Shown here piece by piece: positions 11,548-21,333 of a stretch of 48,043 bases of DNA. Both the position numbers and the translations under genes were made by a program. Source of the DNA: Salinivirgaceae bacterium (GTDB lineage: Bacteria; Bacteroidota; Bacteroidia; Bacteroidales; SZUA-534); contig JAFYYJ010000111.1 in the NCBI GenBank assembly GCA_017557605.1, positions 1-48,043 of the forward strand, given 5' to 3'. The notes beneath the pieces were generated by a model. It had not been told where the DNA came from, did no database searches, and worked only from the letters and a program-made list of their open reading frames with translations. Positions within the stretch are counted from its first letter, which is position 1, and every line of letters starts with the position of its first letter.

Positions 11548-14046
11548 TCACTCGTTTTTCAGCTGTTCCTTGCAGTTCTCAACCATAAAATGCAAGCGGT
11601 TAAACACGTTAGCCTCCGATGTACTGCTGTCGAAATCGAGGAACAAAAGGCTCATGTGCGGATATACCTGCTTGATTTTCTTTTCAATACCTTTAGAAAT
11701 GATATGGTTAGCAATGCAGCCGAAAGGTTGCAGACTGATGACGTTCTGCACACCATGCTCGGCCAAATGGCAAATCTCACCAGGTAGCATCCAGCCCTCG
11801 CCAAAATCGGCAGCCGGGTTAATTACCTGTTCCGACAACTTGCCAATTTCGAAAATACTTGCAAACGGCCGATAGTAAGGATAAGGCTTGCAAATGGCGT
11901 CGTACTTGCGCATGCAGCGCAGCAGCAGGGCGTGCAGGCCATCGGTAATCCACTGCGCGGTGTCAACTTTCTTAATATTGTACTGACGATTGTAGTGGCT
12001 GTTGACAAACGAAGTCGAGAAGAATGTCACCAACGCCGGCGGCACCACCTCAACTCCTTGCTCGATAAGCCACGGAACGACACTCTTATTGCTGAAACTG
12101 TTATATTTAACATATATCTCGCCAACAAGACCGATGACCGGGACTTTCTTGCCAGGCTGAACTGCGGCCGTAAATTCGGCAACCGCCTGCGCCATCAGTT
12201 TCGGCATAGCCTTAAAGTTGTTAGCCTCGATTATCGGATAGGCCAAATTGTAATATTTGTCACGCAGACGCTTGGCAATGCCCGGCTCCACTTCGCGCAC
12301 GGCCGTAGAATAATACATTTTGGCAAGACAGTCTGCATAAAGCATTGCATGGACAAGAATACGAGTAAGTTTCAGCCAGTCAATCTCAAATCCGGGCTGA
12401 TTGTTACTGATGCCGGCGCCGGTTGCCATCGACAAAACAGGAACATTAGCAAAGCCACCGGCCACCATAGCATTCTTAATCAACGAATAGTAGTTGCTGG
12501 CGCGGCATTGACCGCCCGTCTGCGTAATGATAACCGCTGTATTGTCGAGGTCATATTTACCACTCTGTAAGGCATTTATGATGCTACCGACAACAATTGT
12601 GGCCGGGTAACAAATGTCGTTGTTGGCAAAACGCAAACCTGTTTCGGCAGCTGCCTGCGTGCCCATTGGCAAATTCACAACATCGTAGCCCAAAACCTTG
12701 AACAGCGACGGCACAAACTCCGAATAACCTTCGGCAAAATACGGAGCCAAAATTGTCCGGCGGCGGTCCGATTTCTCAAATATCTTGGTGGTTGTGAACT
12801 TCTTATCGATGTGCGACTCCTGCCCTATCTCGCTCTTGCACGACTCCACTAGCGAACGGATTCTGAGTCGCAGCGAACCGATGTTGTTTACATCGTCTAT
12901 CTTCAATATTGTCAGGTTTTTACCGAAACGTTTCAGTATTGAGTTCACCTCGTCGAGAATGAAGGCATCGGGGCCGCAACCGAACGATGTAAGCTCAACA
13001 AAATGCAGATTCTTGCGCTGATACTTGCCCACAAAATAGGCGGCTTTGAAGATGCGGTTCGGGTAGGCCCACTGGCTCAGAGCGTTAATCTCCTCAAAAA
13101 CCGTAGCACCCGACTTCGACGCCACATGCTCAGTAATAACATCGATGCCCATGTAGGCTATGGCCTGCGATATTTTGTGCTCAATCATCGGGTCGGTATG
13201 ATAAGGACGGGCGGCCAGCAAAATCACCATCCTATTCTCTTTGGTGGCCAAATCGAGCACCTCGTTGGCGCGGTCGGTAAGTTTCTGAATGTAAGCCGTT
13301 TGAACATCCTTTGCCATGGCAATGGCCTTCATGGCCACATTTTTCTCGACGCCAAGCGTTTGCAGATATGCCCAGCACGATTTGCGCATCAGTTCGTCGC
13401 TGTTGAAGGTGATAACCGGCGCATCGAACGGTACACCGCGCTTGTGAGCTGGGTCCATCGAGCTTTTGATAACGTCAGAATAGGCCGAAACAATCGGGCA
13501 GTTGAAACTGTTTTTTGACTTGTCGTCCTCTTTGCGCTCGTAAACCACATACGGATAAAAAATCCTATCAACCTTTAAATCAATCAGATTGTTGATATGT
13601 CCGTGCATCAGTTTGGCAGGGAAACAGATGTTGTCGGCCATAATTGAGCGCAAACCCGACTCGTAGATTTTGTTGCTTGAGTTGTTCGACAGCACCACAT
13701 CGAGTCCGCAAGCCGAAAACAGCGTGTACCAGAACGGGTAATCTTCGTAGATACCCAGCGCACGCGGCAGTCCGATACGTATGCCAAGCGACTTTCCTAT
13801 CGGTTTAACTTCGGGCTGACGGAAAAGCAACTTGTACTTCTCCACCATCATATTGACGCCTTTTCGTGTTGATTCCGAGCGGTTTGAATAAACCTTCTCG
13901 CAATTGTTGCCCGATGCAAAAGTGTTGCCATTTTGGAAATGGAACAGTTTTACGGTGCAATGATTATCGCACCCCGGACATATCTGAAATTCAGACTCGT
14001 ATGTGTTAGCGTCTATAAGTTGCGTTAATGATTTTTCTCCTGACAT
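11548..14046 (-). CDS. 2-hydroxyacyl-CoA dehydratase activase-related protein (DUF2229/HgdB-like half)
   Basis: An 832-residue cytoplasmic protein. The N terminus has a CPGCDNHC cysteine cluster (about residues 22-29). A DUF2229-type region follows (IGLPRALGIYEDYPFW, DNICFPAKLMHGH), then a second half resembling the dehydratase D-component, with NNDICYPA and TQTGGQCRASNYYSLI, which contain conserved cysteines likely to bind an iron-sulfur cluster. In many anaerobes this region is the C-terminal part of one polypeptide of about 1400 residues that begins with two BadF/BcrA ATPase domains; here those domains form the separate gene 65 bp upstream. The pair probably couples ATP hydrolysis to electron transfer for radical dehydration of a 2-hydroxyacyl-CoA, or serves a related redox function. 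The substrate is unknown. Confidence 0.88.
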   Translation of the reverse strand: MSGEKSLTQLIDANTYESEFQICPGCDNHCTVKLFHFQNGNTFASGNNCEKVYSNRSESTRKGVNMMVEKYKLLFRQPEVKPIGKSLGIRIGLPRALGIYEDYPFWYTLFSACGLDVVLSNNSSNKIYESGLRSIMADNICFPAKLMHGHINNLIDLKVDRIFYPYVVYERKEDDKSKNSFNCPIVSAYSDVIKSSMDPAHKRGVPFDAPVITFNSDELMRKSCWAYLQTLGVEKNVAMKAIAMAKDVQTAYIQKLTDRANEVLDLATKENRMVILLAARPYHTDPMIEHKISQAIAYMGIDVITEHVASKSGATVFEEINALSQWAYPNRIFKAAYFVGKYQRKNLHFVELTSFGCGPDAFILDEVNSILKRFGKNLTILKIDDVNNIGSLRLRIRSLVESCKSEIGQESHIDKKFTTTKIFEKSDRRRTILAPYFAEGYSEFVPSLFKVLGYDVVNLPMGTQAAAETGLRFANNDICYPATIVVGSIINALQSGKYDLDNTAVIITQTGGQCRASNYYSLIKNAMVAGGFANVPVLSMATGAGISNNQPGFEIDWLKLTRILVHAMLYADCLAKMYYSTAVREVEPGIAKRLRDKYYNLAYPIIEANNFKAMPKLMAQAVAEFTAAVQPGKKVPVIGLVGEIYVKYNSFSNKSVVPWLIEQGVEVVPPALVTFFSTSFVNSHYNRQYNIKKVDTAQWITDGLHALLLRCMRKYDAICKPYPYYRPFASIFEIGKLSEQVINPAADFGEGWMLPGEICHLAEHGVQNVISLQPFGCIANHIISKGIEKKIKQVYPHMSLLFLDFDSSTSEANVFNRLHFMVENCKEQLKNE

Positions 14047-14081
14047 GGATGTTTTTAAGTTAAAAGTTGAGTGTTTAGAGT

Positions 14082-14122
14082 TTAATGTTTAGTGAGATTA
14101 ATCTTTAATCATTAAACATTAA
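14082..14122. terminator. Inverted repeat in the gap between the two activase genes
   Basis: Perfect 10-bp arms TTAATGTTTA (14082-14091) and TAAACATTAA (14113-14122) enclose 21 nt. The right arm overlaps the stop codon of the upstream ATPase gene. It is very AT-rich with no clean T-run, so it may be a weak attenuator or processing site rather than a full terminator. Confidence 0.35.
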
Positions 14123-15893
14123 TCTTTGTTCCTATCGCATGCAACGCCGCTCCGTAGGCGCCCATAAGCTCGGGCACATCGGTGAACGACACGTTGCAAC
14201 CGGTTTGCAGTTCGAGTGCGCGGACAATCGAGTGATTGCGGAACGTTCCACCCTGAACCACAATATTGTCGCCAAGTTCCTTTATATTTTTGAGTTTCAA
14301 CACTTTGAACAAGCAATTCTTTACCACCGAATAGCTGAAACCGGCGGCAATATCCTCAATGCCTGAGCCTTCGCGCATCGCCTGTTTAACCTTCGAGTTC
14401 ATAAACACAGTGCAGCGTGTGCCAAGGTCGCACGGATGCTGCGCCATGCACGACAGCCGCGCAAACTCATCGACCTTGTAACCAAGCATATTGGCAAAAG
14501 TCTCGATAAACGAGCCGCAGCCCGATGAGCATGCCTCATTAATCTCGATGCGACGAATGGTGCCGTTCTCAACAAAAATGGCTTTCATATCCTGACCGCC
14601 AATGTCGAGCACAAACGACAAATCGGGGTCAACATATTTGGCAGCCACAAAATGCGCCATTGTCTCTACAATGCCGTCGTCGAGGTTGAAGGCCGTGCGC
14701 AACAGATTCTCGCCATAACCGGTGGCGCAACTGCCGGCAATTATAATATTGTCGGGATTAGGGACGCTCTCGCGCATACGCGCCAGACCATCGGCGAAGG
14801 TCTTAAAACTGTCGCCTTTATTTCGTTGATAATCAGTATAAACAATTTCGGCTTTCTCGTTCACAAGAACAATCTTGGTAGTGGTGCTGCCTGAGTCGAT
14901 GCCCAGGAAATAGCGTGTCGGCTTGTCGGTAACGAACTGGCCACGCGGCACAAACTTGTTGGCTTTGCGGGCAATCCACTCTTTGTAGTCGGCCTCAGTG
15001 TTGAACAATGCCGGCAGACGCGACGAGAAATCGATTGGCGTATCATCGACAGCGTAACGCAGAATGTACATTATCTCCGACAAGCGGATTGTGCGTTTGC
15101 TCTGTGTTTCAGACAGTAACGCGCAACCGAATGCCGGAATTATCTGCGCCTTGTCGGGCAGGATGCAGTCTTGCTCGGTGATGCCCAGAACGCGGATGAA
15201 ATGCTTCTTCAGCTCAGGCAGAAAGGCGAACGGGCCGCCGCAGAAAAAAACACTCGGCTCAATATCCATGCCGCGTGCCAGCGATGCCACAACCTGCATG
15301 GCAACAGCATTGAACACCGATGCGGCAATGTCGTTTCGGCTCACGTTACGGCTTATAAGATTCTGAATATCAGTCTTCGAGAACACTCCGCACCTTGAGG
15401 CTATCGGGTATATTGTCTCCGACTTTTCGGCCAAGGCGTTCAGCTCGTTTGTCTCAACGCCAAGCAACGTGGCCGTCTGGTCGATGAAGGCGCCCGTGCC
15501 ACCGGCGCAGCTACCGTTCATGCGGATGTCGGGGATTTTTCCCTCCTCAAAAAATATCATTTTGCTGTCCTCGCCGCCCATATCGACAAAAGTGTGGACG
15601 TTGGGATAGCGCTGTTTTATGGTTTCGGCGGCAGCCACCACCTCCTGGACAAACCCGAAGTTGAGCCGCTCGGCATACCCCATACCCACCGAACCGGTCA
15701 GCACCACATCGAGCCAGCAATCACCGAATTTGTTGAATAGTTTTGTCGCAACCAGATTTGCTGTCTGTTTAATGGCTGCATTATGCCGCTGATAATCAGT
15801 AAAAACTATTTCTCCATTGGAGTCAAGCACAACAACCTTCAGCGTTGTTGAGCCAATATCGACGCCAACATTGTAATGAGTACTCTCTTTCAT
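14112..15893 (-). CDS. Double-domain BadF/BadG/BcrA/BcrD ATPase (dehydratase activase)
   Basis: This 593-residue protein consists of two tandem ASKHA-fold activase domains. Domain 1 (about 1-270) shows [16 protein letters not shown] for the phosphate loop, [21 protein letters not shown] and [11 protein letters not shown]. Domain 2 (about 325-590) shows [37 protein letters not shown] and [14 protein letters not shown]. The paired cysteines in each domain match those that bridge a [4Fe-4S] cluster in the HgdC/BcrA family, where ATP hydrolysis drives one-electron reduction of a dehydratase or reductase. It heads the minus-strand cluster with the activase-related gene and the TetR gene. No separate dehydratase alpha and beta genes are seen in the window. 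Confidence 0.93.
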   Translation of the reverse strand: MKESTHYNVGVDIGSTTLKVVVLDSNGEIVFTDYQRHNAAIKQTANLVATKLFNKFGDCWLDVVLTGSVGMGYAERLNFGFVQEVVAAAETIKQRYPNVHTFVDMGGEDSKMIFFEEGKIPDIRMNGSCAGGTGAFIDQTATLLGVETNELNALAEKSETIYPIASRCGVFSKTDIQNLISRNVSRNDIAASVFNAVAMQVVASLARGMDIEPSVFFCGGPFAFLPELKKHFIRVLGITEQDCILPDKAQIIPAFGCALLSETQSKRTIRLSEIMYILRYAVDDTPIDFSSRLPALFNTEADYKEWIARKANKFVPRGQFVTDKPTRYFLGIDSGSTTTKIVLVNEKAEIVYTDYQRNKGDSFKTFADGLARMRESVPNPDNIIIAGSCATGYGENLLRTAFNLDDGIVETMAHFVAAKYVDPDLSFVLDIGGQDMKAIFVENGTIRRIEINEACSSGCGSFIETFANMLGYKVDEFARLSCMAQHPCDLGTRCTVFMNSKVKQAMREGSGIEDIAAGFSYSVVKNCLFKVLKLKNIKELGDNIVVQGGTFRNHSIVRALELQTGCNVSFTDVPELMGAYGAALHAIGTKINV

Positions 15894-15921
15894 TATATAA
15901 TTGCGCTATTTAATTGACGTG

Positions 15922-15944
15922 TTTAATAAACGTATTTAATAAAC
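15922..15944 (-). promoter_or_regulatory. Direct repeat in the upstream region of the activase operon
   Basis: TTTAATAAAC occurs at 15922-15931 and again at 15935-15944, 13 bp apart, with a related TATTAAAC just after. It lies 29-51 bp upstream of the activase start. It could be a regulator site, for example for the TetR protein, but TetR operators are usually palindromic and this one is not clearly so. Confidence 0.3.
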
Positions 15945-16018
15945 CTATTAAACGCGGCACAAAGAAAATGAAAGTTTTAATACTGTGAATTTTTTTTGTC
16001 AGAAAAGGCTTAAACAGC

Positions 16019-16048
16019 GAAGCCCCACGATAGCTATCGTAAGGCTTC
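16019..16048. terminator. Nested hairpin downstream of the SpoIIE phosphatase gene
   Basis: Outer arms GAAGCC (16019-16024) and GGCTTC (16043-16048) enclose a self-complementary CGATAGCTATCG. It lies about 50 bp after the stop of the minus-strand phosphatase gene and before the activase operon. No strong T-run follows, so termination is probable but not certain. Confidence 0.45.
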
Positions 16049-16100
16049 TCTATACAACAGTTTCAATATTTACGTTTAAGTTTTCGGTTTACGTTTGTTC

Positions 16101-18308
16101 TCAAAACCTTATTCCCACAAGCACCATATCGTCGGTTTGAGCGTGCGGACCATACTCATTTGGTGTAGCGCTCCAAGTGTCGATAGTGCTTTCGATGATT
16201 TCGCACTGCTCATCGAATGGCTTCTGATACATTCCGGCAATCATGTCGCGCAACCGGCGGGCAGTGAATTTCTGCGTTTGGGCACCGCCAAACTGGTCGG
16301 TTATGCCATCGGAATACATATAAACAACATCGCCTTGTTTTATCTCCAACTTGTTGTTTGTAAAAGGTTTGTCGGTTGGCAAATATGAGCTAATCGGAAT
16401 CCGGTCGGCATCATATTGAGTGATTTCGCCATTGCGGACAAGCAATAGCGGACGGAACGCTCCGGCATACTGCAAAACGCTGGTTTCAATGTCGAAGATG
16501 CAGAAAGCTATATCCATGCCGTCTTTGTTGGTATAGTCGTCGGAATTCTGACGGAGCGACGCACGCAGTGTATCGCGAACCATATCTAGCATATTTGCCG
16601 CCGTGAAATTTGGCGATTGCGGGTCGAGCGCGGCAAACTTGTCGTTCAAGATTGATATGCCAAGCATGCTCAAAAAAGCACCCGGCACACCATGGCCGGT
16701 GCAATCAGCCACTGCAACAGCCTTGTAACGACCAACTTGCGCCACCCAGTAAAAATCACCGCTGACAATGTCGCGCGGACGGAAGAAGACCATGCTGTCG
16801 GGGAAAATGCCGTGAACAACCTCAACACTCGGCATTGCAACTTCCTGAATATGACGCGCATAGAGTATGCTTGATGTAATGTCATGGTTAGCGCGGCTTA
16901 TTGTTTTCGACTGTTCAAGAATGTGTTCCTGATTAGCCTCAAGTTCCTCGTTAAGATGTTTGCGCTTCTGGCTGTTGCGATGAATGATTGTAGCAAAGAA
17001 CACTGTTATAAGGAATGCGAAGATGAAAAACACCATCATCATGCGCTGTCTGGTTTCGAGCTCTTTATGTATCAGTTCGCGCTCAAACTCCTCACGGTCG
17101 CGCTGCCGCAGCTTCCAATCAAACTCAGTCTGCATCTGTGCTTGAGTAATCTTCACCTGAGTACTGCGGACATTGCGCTGCTCGTAAGTGGTATAAAGCT
17201 TCTGCGAATGCTCAAAAGCTTTCCTATAATCGCCAAGTTTCTGATAATAATCGACATAGCACTCGTTCAAGCTGATTGAATAATCTTCGACATCATCAAC
17301 CGATTTCACTATTTGCTGTTCGGTTTCGCGAATCAGTTTGATAGCCTCCGACATCCTGTTTCTGGCAATCAAGTACTTGATTTTTATAAAGCTAAGTTCG
17401 AAGTCGGAGAAACCATATCCGTTCTCAAGCCCCAAACGGAAACCTTCATCAAAGAAATACTGGCATGAATCAAGCATGCGGCTTTTGGCGCGGCAATCGG
17501 GGTGCAAGGCTTTTTGCAGATAGACATTGCTCAGTTTTGGCAACAGCTGCATCATATACACAAAATCGAAATTGCTGTTTTGCATAATATCGAGTGACTT
17601 ACGCAGATAAACGCACGCCGTGTCAAGCTGTTTGTAATTGTCAAAATTCTCATATTTATACTGCCGCACATACAAGTGTCCGAGCATCATATAGCCGTTG
17701 GCGATGCGGTTGGTGTCGTTGCATGCCGTACTTATTTCGATTGACTTGTTAAAATAATCTTTCGCGCTGGCGAACATATAGTTATCGACACTGATACCGC
17801 CCAAATAGCTCAAAATCATACAAACCGTCGACGAGTCTTCAAGTTCGTAAAACATATCCAGACTAAGTTTGTAATAATCAATGGCTTGTGCTCCGTCGTT
17901 CATGGCAGCAAGCGTTGTGGCGATATACATGTATATTGAAGCCATATCGTATTTGCTATCCAGCTTGCGGAAAATATCAAGAGCCTGAGTATTATACATA
18001 TAGGCAGCCACAAAATCATGCGAACAATAAGCCGACCAAGCGATAAACGTGTAGGCTTGTGCCTGCATTTGCTTATTGTCGAGTTGTGCGGCAAGGTCCA
18101 AAAGCATGTTAGCATACTTGCCAACCGTATCGGTGTTGTTCGAGTTAAACCCAATATAGTAAAGCGCATTTAGCTTATTGGTGTCATCGGGCATTGAAGA
18201 AACTGTTGACAGAAGACTGTCTAATTTGCTTGCAGACTCTTGTCCGGAAACGACTATTGGCGCAACGCTCAGCACCACGCCAACCATTATTTTTTGTATA
18301 GCTTTCAT
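16101..18308 (-). CDS. TPR sensor with SpoIIE-type PP2C phosphatase domain
   Basis: A 735-residue protein with a signal peptide (about 1-22). An extracytoplasmic region of about 380 residues follows, built of TPR-like helical repeats (AQAYTFIAWSAYCSHDF, ANGYMMLGHLYVRQYKY). Then come a transmembrane helix (about 422-442), a short coiled coil, and a cytoplasmic PP2C/SpoIIE domain (about 500-735) with RPRDIVSGDFYW, VAVADCTGHGVPGAFLSMLG, MYSDGITDQFGG and a terminal TDDMVLVGI. These aspartates bind Mn or Mg in this phosphatase family, which removes phosphate from a serine on STAS-type anti-sigma antagonists. It probably senses a periplasmic or protein-protein signal. The STAS proteins at 32318 and 42158 are possible substrates (inference). 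It is transcribed alone. Confidence 0.9.
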   Translation of the reverse strand: MKAIQKIMVGVVLSVAPIVVSGQESASKLDSLLSTVSSMPDDTNKLNALYYIGFNSNNTDTVGKYANMLLDLAAQLDNKQMQAQAYTFIAWSAYCSHDFVAAYMYNTQALDIFRKLDSKYDMASIYMYIATTLAAMNDGAQAIDYYKLSLDMFYELEDSSTVCMILSYLGGISVDNYMFASAKDYFNKSIEISTACNDTNRIANGYMMLGHLYVRQYKYENFDNYKQLDTACVYLRKSLDIMQNSNFDFVYMMQLLPKLSNVYLQKALHPDCRAKSRMLDSCQYFFDEGFRLGLENGYGFSDFELSFIKIKYLIARNRMSEAIKLIRETEQQIVKSVDDVEDYSISLNECYVDYYQKLGDYRKAFEHSQKLYTTYEQRNVRSTQVKITQAQMQTEFDWKLRQRDREEFERELIHKELETRQRMMMVFFIFAFLITVFFATIIHRNSQKRKHLNEELEANQEHILEQSKTISRANHDITSSILYARHIQEVAMPSVEVVHGIFPDSMVFFRPRDIVSGDFYWVAQVGRYKAVAVADCTGHGVPGAFLSMLGISILNDKFAALDPQSPNFTAANMLDMVRDTLRASLRQNSDDYTNKDGMDIAFCIFDIETSVLQYAGAFRPLLLVRNGEITQYDADRIPISSYLPTDKPFTNNKLEIKQGDVVYMYSDGITDQFGGAQTQKFTARRLRDMIAGMYQKPFDEQCEIIESTIDTWSATPNEYGPHAQTDDMVLVGIRF

Positions 18309-18381
18309 ACCGATTTTTTTAACATTTGAAAATCTGCATTTTTTTTGAAACTACGATGTGGTTTTGTAAAAAAAATTCAAA

Positions 18382-18415
18382 CAAAAAAAAAGCCGATTCA
18401 GAAATCTGAACCGGC
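18382..18415 (-). terminator. Intrinsic terminator of the lipoprotein gene
   Basis: On the minus strand a GCCGGTTCAG arm, a short loop and a CTGAATCGGC arm are followed by nine T residues. This is a textbook terminator about 30 bp after the lipoprotein stop codon. Confidence 0.9.
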
Positions 18416-18444
18416 CTCCCTATTAAACACTTTAACCTTAAACA

Positions 18445-19872
18445 TTACTTCGATTGGTAAGCTGCTTGCAACGCCTTAAACGCTGTTTCAACCTCGGTTT
18501 TGGTCAATCCTTTGTACTCTTTTGTGACATCGGCAATTATGGTTTTGCCATTGAGCGTATAGCCTCCCTCCGACTTCAATGTCTCGTAAACCAGTTTGGC
18601 ATACTGCTCACTCGTATATTCCATTACACATGTGCAATTTGAGCATTTATCGTTGACAAACTCGGCTTCATAAACCTCAGTGTATTTTTCTACTTCATTT
18701 TTAAGAGTCAAAGTAACTTTGTTGCCAACAGTCTGAATATTACCTTCAATTCCGTTGTGTCCCGGATTATCTATATCCTCTTCCTCCTCAACATTCGAGG
18801 CATCGAAATAGGCAATTGAACCAGTATAGGTAAATGGATGAACCACCGTAGTGATATTGTGAACCATATCGAATACTTCCACTGTATATCTATCGCCCTT
18901 ACTTACCAAAACACTTGCGTTGCCAAAGAAATTGACAGTTGACGGCTTATTTCCACTAAAACTTATGGCCACATTCTTCAATGTATCAGTCGGCAATTGA
19001 GACAATGAATCGATTTTACCGCTTATGACAACACTCAATGTCAATATGTTAGGTTTGCGCTCTTTCTTGTTGAAATCGTAGTTGGCGAACCATAAAGTTA
19101 CAAGGGTTGAATCACCGCCTTCAACCGAAGATATGCTATAATAAGCATGTCCTGTCTTGAAGATATCCAAAGCAACGCCCTCTACGCCGATAACAACTGC
19201 ATTCTTTGTATCGACAACCTCCGGCTGTTGGTTTTGCGTGGTATCGGGCTCCATTCCGCCTTGGAACATTCCTGAGTAATCTTGCTTGCTAAGGAATTCG
19301 TACATAGCGACAACCATTGCGTACGACATTTCGTCAAGCACTTCTTTGTACCATACGCACTCTATTTTTGTGCCGTTCAATGTCGGTTTATACTTTGTCG
19401 AATCAAGACCTTCGTAAATATCCTTTGCCAAATCGGCATTGCTGCAGTTGACGATGATAGTTCCTGAAACAATCGGGTAATCGCTCTTATCGGCCGAAGG
19501 CTCTACCTCTGGCTTTTCAACCACAGTGCTGTCGGAAGCTGTAGAATCGGCAACAACCTCAGGCTCATCGCTGGTGTTGTCGGTTGTCTCGGGTGCAACA
19601 GGCTCATATTTAAAGCTGTAGGCATACTCAATTGACGCATTCTCGGGAAGCACAAATGTTATTTTCTGCTTAAACGACAACTCGTTGTCATCGTCGTTCA
19701 AAGTGCTGAACGCAACCGAATATTTGACACTATCGCCTTCCTCGTACCATTTTTCCTCGCCATACGAGACCTTGTTGTCATCGCCGCCGTCGTCGCCTTT
19801 GCACGATGCGAAATTCAAAGCCACTGCAACCGCACCGGCCATCAGAAACATACTGTTGAAAATTCTTTTCAT
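18445..19872 (-). CDS. Putative surface lipoprotein of unknown function
   Basis: From the ATG at 19872 this encodes about 475 residues, starting with a lipoprotein signal peptide (MKRIFNSMFLMAG...) and a cysteine in FASCKGDDGGDD. The lysine plus aspartates after the cysteine resemble the Bacteroidetes lipoprotein export signal that sends lipoproteins to the cell surface. The open frame extends to 19941, but a promoter-like TATCTTTG box lies between the two ATGs, so the longer form is unlikely. An acidic, Thr/Ser/Pro-rich stretch (about 80-140) precedes beta-rich segments. I recognise no family. A strong terminator follows. Confidence 0.75.
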   Translation of the reverse strand: MKRIFNSMFLMAGAVAVALNFASCKGDDGGDDNKVSYGEEKWYEEGDSVKYSVAFSTLNDDDNELSFKQKITFVLPENASIEYAYSFKYEPVAPETTDNTSDEPEVVADSTASDSTVVEKPEVEPSADKSDYPIVSGTIIVNCSNADLAKDIYEGLDSTKYKPTLNGTKIECVWYKEVLDEMSYAMVVAMYEFLSKQDYSGMFQGGMEPDTTQNQQPEVVDTKNAVVIGVEGVALDIFKTGHAYYSISSVEGGDSTLVTLWFANYDFNKKERKPNILTLSVVISGKIDSLSQLPTDTLKNVAISFSGNKPSTVNFFGNASVLVSKGDRYTVEVFDMVHNITTVVHPFTYTGSIAYFDASNVEEEEDIDNPGHNGIEGNIQTVGNKVTLTLKNEVEKYTEVYEAEFVNDKCSNCTCVMEYTSEQYAKLVYETLKSEGGYTLNGKTIIADVTKEYKGLTKTEVETAFKALQAAYQSK

Positions 19873-19894
19873 AGTCGTAATATTTAACAACCAA

Positions 19895-19902
19895 CAAAGA
19901 TA
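19895..19902 (-). promoter_or_regulatory. Promoter -7 box of the lipoprotein gene
   Basis: The minus strand reads TATCTTTG, a full match to TAnnTTTG, 22 nt upstream of the ATG at 19872. I see no good TTG 19 nt further upstream. Its position downstream of the ATG at 19941 supports the shorter protein start. Confidence 0.45.
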
Positions 19903-19914
19903 GCCACATTGATG

Positions 19915-19955
19915 AAAAAACGGAAGAATTATGGTAAACACTCACAATTCTTCCG
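19915..19955 (-). terminator. Intrinsic terminator of the T9SS cargo gene
   Basis: Perfect 10-bp arms (CGGAAGAATT at 19921-19930 and AATTCTTCCG at 19946-19955) with a 15-nt loop. On the minus strand the hairpin is followed by six T residues (plus-strand 19915-19920). A second small hairpin (AGAAAACC/GGTTTTTCT) lies at about 19964-19984, closer to the stop codon. Confidence 0.8.
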
Positions 19956-19999
19956 TAAGATTAGAAAACCAAAAGGTTTTTCTATCACTTCAATCTTAA

Positions 20000-21268
20000 C
20001 TATTGTTTTATAATGGTTTTCGACACATTGCCATTCACAGTGCGGATAACCACAATGTTGAGCCCTTTCGGTAGCATTTCGACACTGTGGCTGTTTTGCG
20101 GAGCCTGCTCACTCATTATTTTTCCATCGGCCGAAACAAATGCCACGCTCTCGTATTCGCCTCCGGCTATGGTTACGAAATCAACAGCCGGATTAGGATA
20201 AATGGTGAAATCGTCGGCTTTTTTCACTGCCTTAGCTGCAAACGTGACCGCCTCTGTCTTCGAGTATGTCGAGCTTCCGTCGTAATCAGTCTGTTTGAGG
20301 CGATAATACATTGTGCCAACATAATTCAAACGATACTGGTAGTCGTAGTCGACCGTATAGTTGGTTGTTCCGCTGCCTTGAATAGTTGCCAGAGACTCAA
20401 AATCTTCAGCATCGGTGCTGCACTCAATGGTGAAATAATCGTTGTTGAGTTCAGATGCGGTCTGCCATTTGAAATACACCTGGTCACCCGAATTATAGGC
20501 CTCAAAATAAACCAGTTCGATTGGCATAACAATTGCGGCATACGCAGATAAATCATTGCCATTATTTGCTATAAATTCGTTTTTTCTTTCTTCCAACACA
20601 GACACATCAATACCCTGGATTTTATCCAAATCGTTCTCACCCAAAACAACGAAATTTTCATTATCTTCAGGATTTATAACTTTTGCATTTGGATTTGTTC
20701 CCAACAAACCGTCTGAAATAATATAATCACCACCAACAACCATTGTAGCATTGTTGGCAGTCACATCTCCAATATCAGAAATAAGCCAACCTACTACACT
20801 AGAATATGTCTGGCTCAAATTTCCTTCCACAATTGTGTTCGAATCCTCACACAAAGTCAAACTTCCATCTTCACCCACACTCAAATTTCCTTTAACAAAC
20901 AAAAAAGCATCACTTTCCACCGTCATTTTAGCTTCATTGCTTATATTGTTATCAACGATAAGGGTGCCTTCGCTTTTAATTTGAGTATCAGAATAATAAG
21001 TTGTAAACCAATATGTATCATAACTATTATTATAATTACCCGTAACGTGCAGTGTTCCATTAATTATGATAGTAGCCCCATTTGCAGTAAAATCACCATT
21101 GACTGTCAAATCTCCATTAATTGTATATGTCACGCCTCGATTGACTATAACACTCCCATTTATCGTTTGAGTACCACTTTGAATTGTGTTTTTAGATATG
21201 GTGGTTATGGCATACACTCCCACTGCATTGAATACTGCCAACAACAATATAAAAACCCTCTTTTTCAT
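20000..21268 (-). CDS. T9SS cargo protein with beta-helix-like N-terminal repeats
   Basis: This 422-residue protein has a signal peptide (1-20). Residues about 25-180 contain short repeated strands (TINGDLTVNGDFTANGATIIINGTLHV and similar), as in right-handed beta-helix or polymer-forming surface proteins. Residues about 245-345 form a fibronectin-like domain common in T9SS cargo (VYFKWQTASELNNDYF, MYYRLKQTDYDG). The last 75 residues, from YPNPAVDFVTIAG, form a type A sorting domain. It is therefore probably carried across the outer membrane by the type IX system and attached to or released from the surface. There is no enzyme signature. A strong terminator follows its stop codon, and it starts 65 bp after the end of the PAP2 gene. 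Confidence 0.85.
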   Translation of the reverse strand: MKKRVFILLLAVFNAVGVYAITTISKNTIQSGTQTINGSVIVNRGVTYTINGDLTVNGDFTANGATIIINGTLHVTGNYNNSYDTYWFTTYYSDTQIKSEGTLIVDNNISNEAKMTVESDAFLFVKGNLSVGEDGSLTLCEDSNTIVEGNLSQTYSSVVGWLISDIGDVTANNATMVVGGDYIISDGLLGTNPNAKVINPEDNENFVVLGENDLDKIQGIDVSVLEERKNEFIANNGNDLSAYAAIVMPIELVYFEAYNSGDQVYFKWQTASELNNDYFTIECSTDAEDFESLATIQGSGTTNYTVDYDYQYRLNYVGTMYYRLKQTDYDGSSTYSKTEAVTFAAKAVKKADDFTIYPNPAVDFVTIAGGEYESVAFVSADGKIMSEQAPQNSHSVEMLPKGLNIVVIRTVNGNVSKTIIKQ

Positions 21269-21333
21269 AACTGTATCATTTATAACATGTCACACTTACG
21301 GAAAAGAGGGAAAAAGGTTACAGCCGCTTCAAT

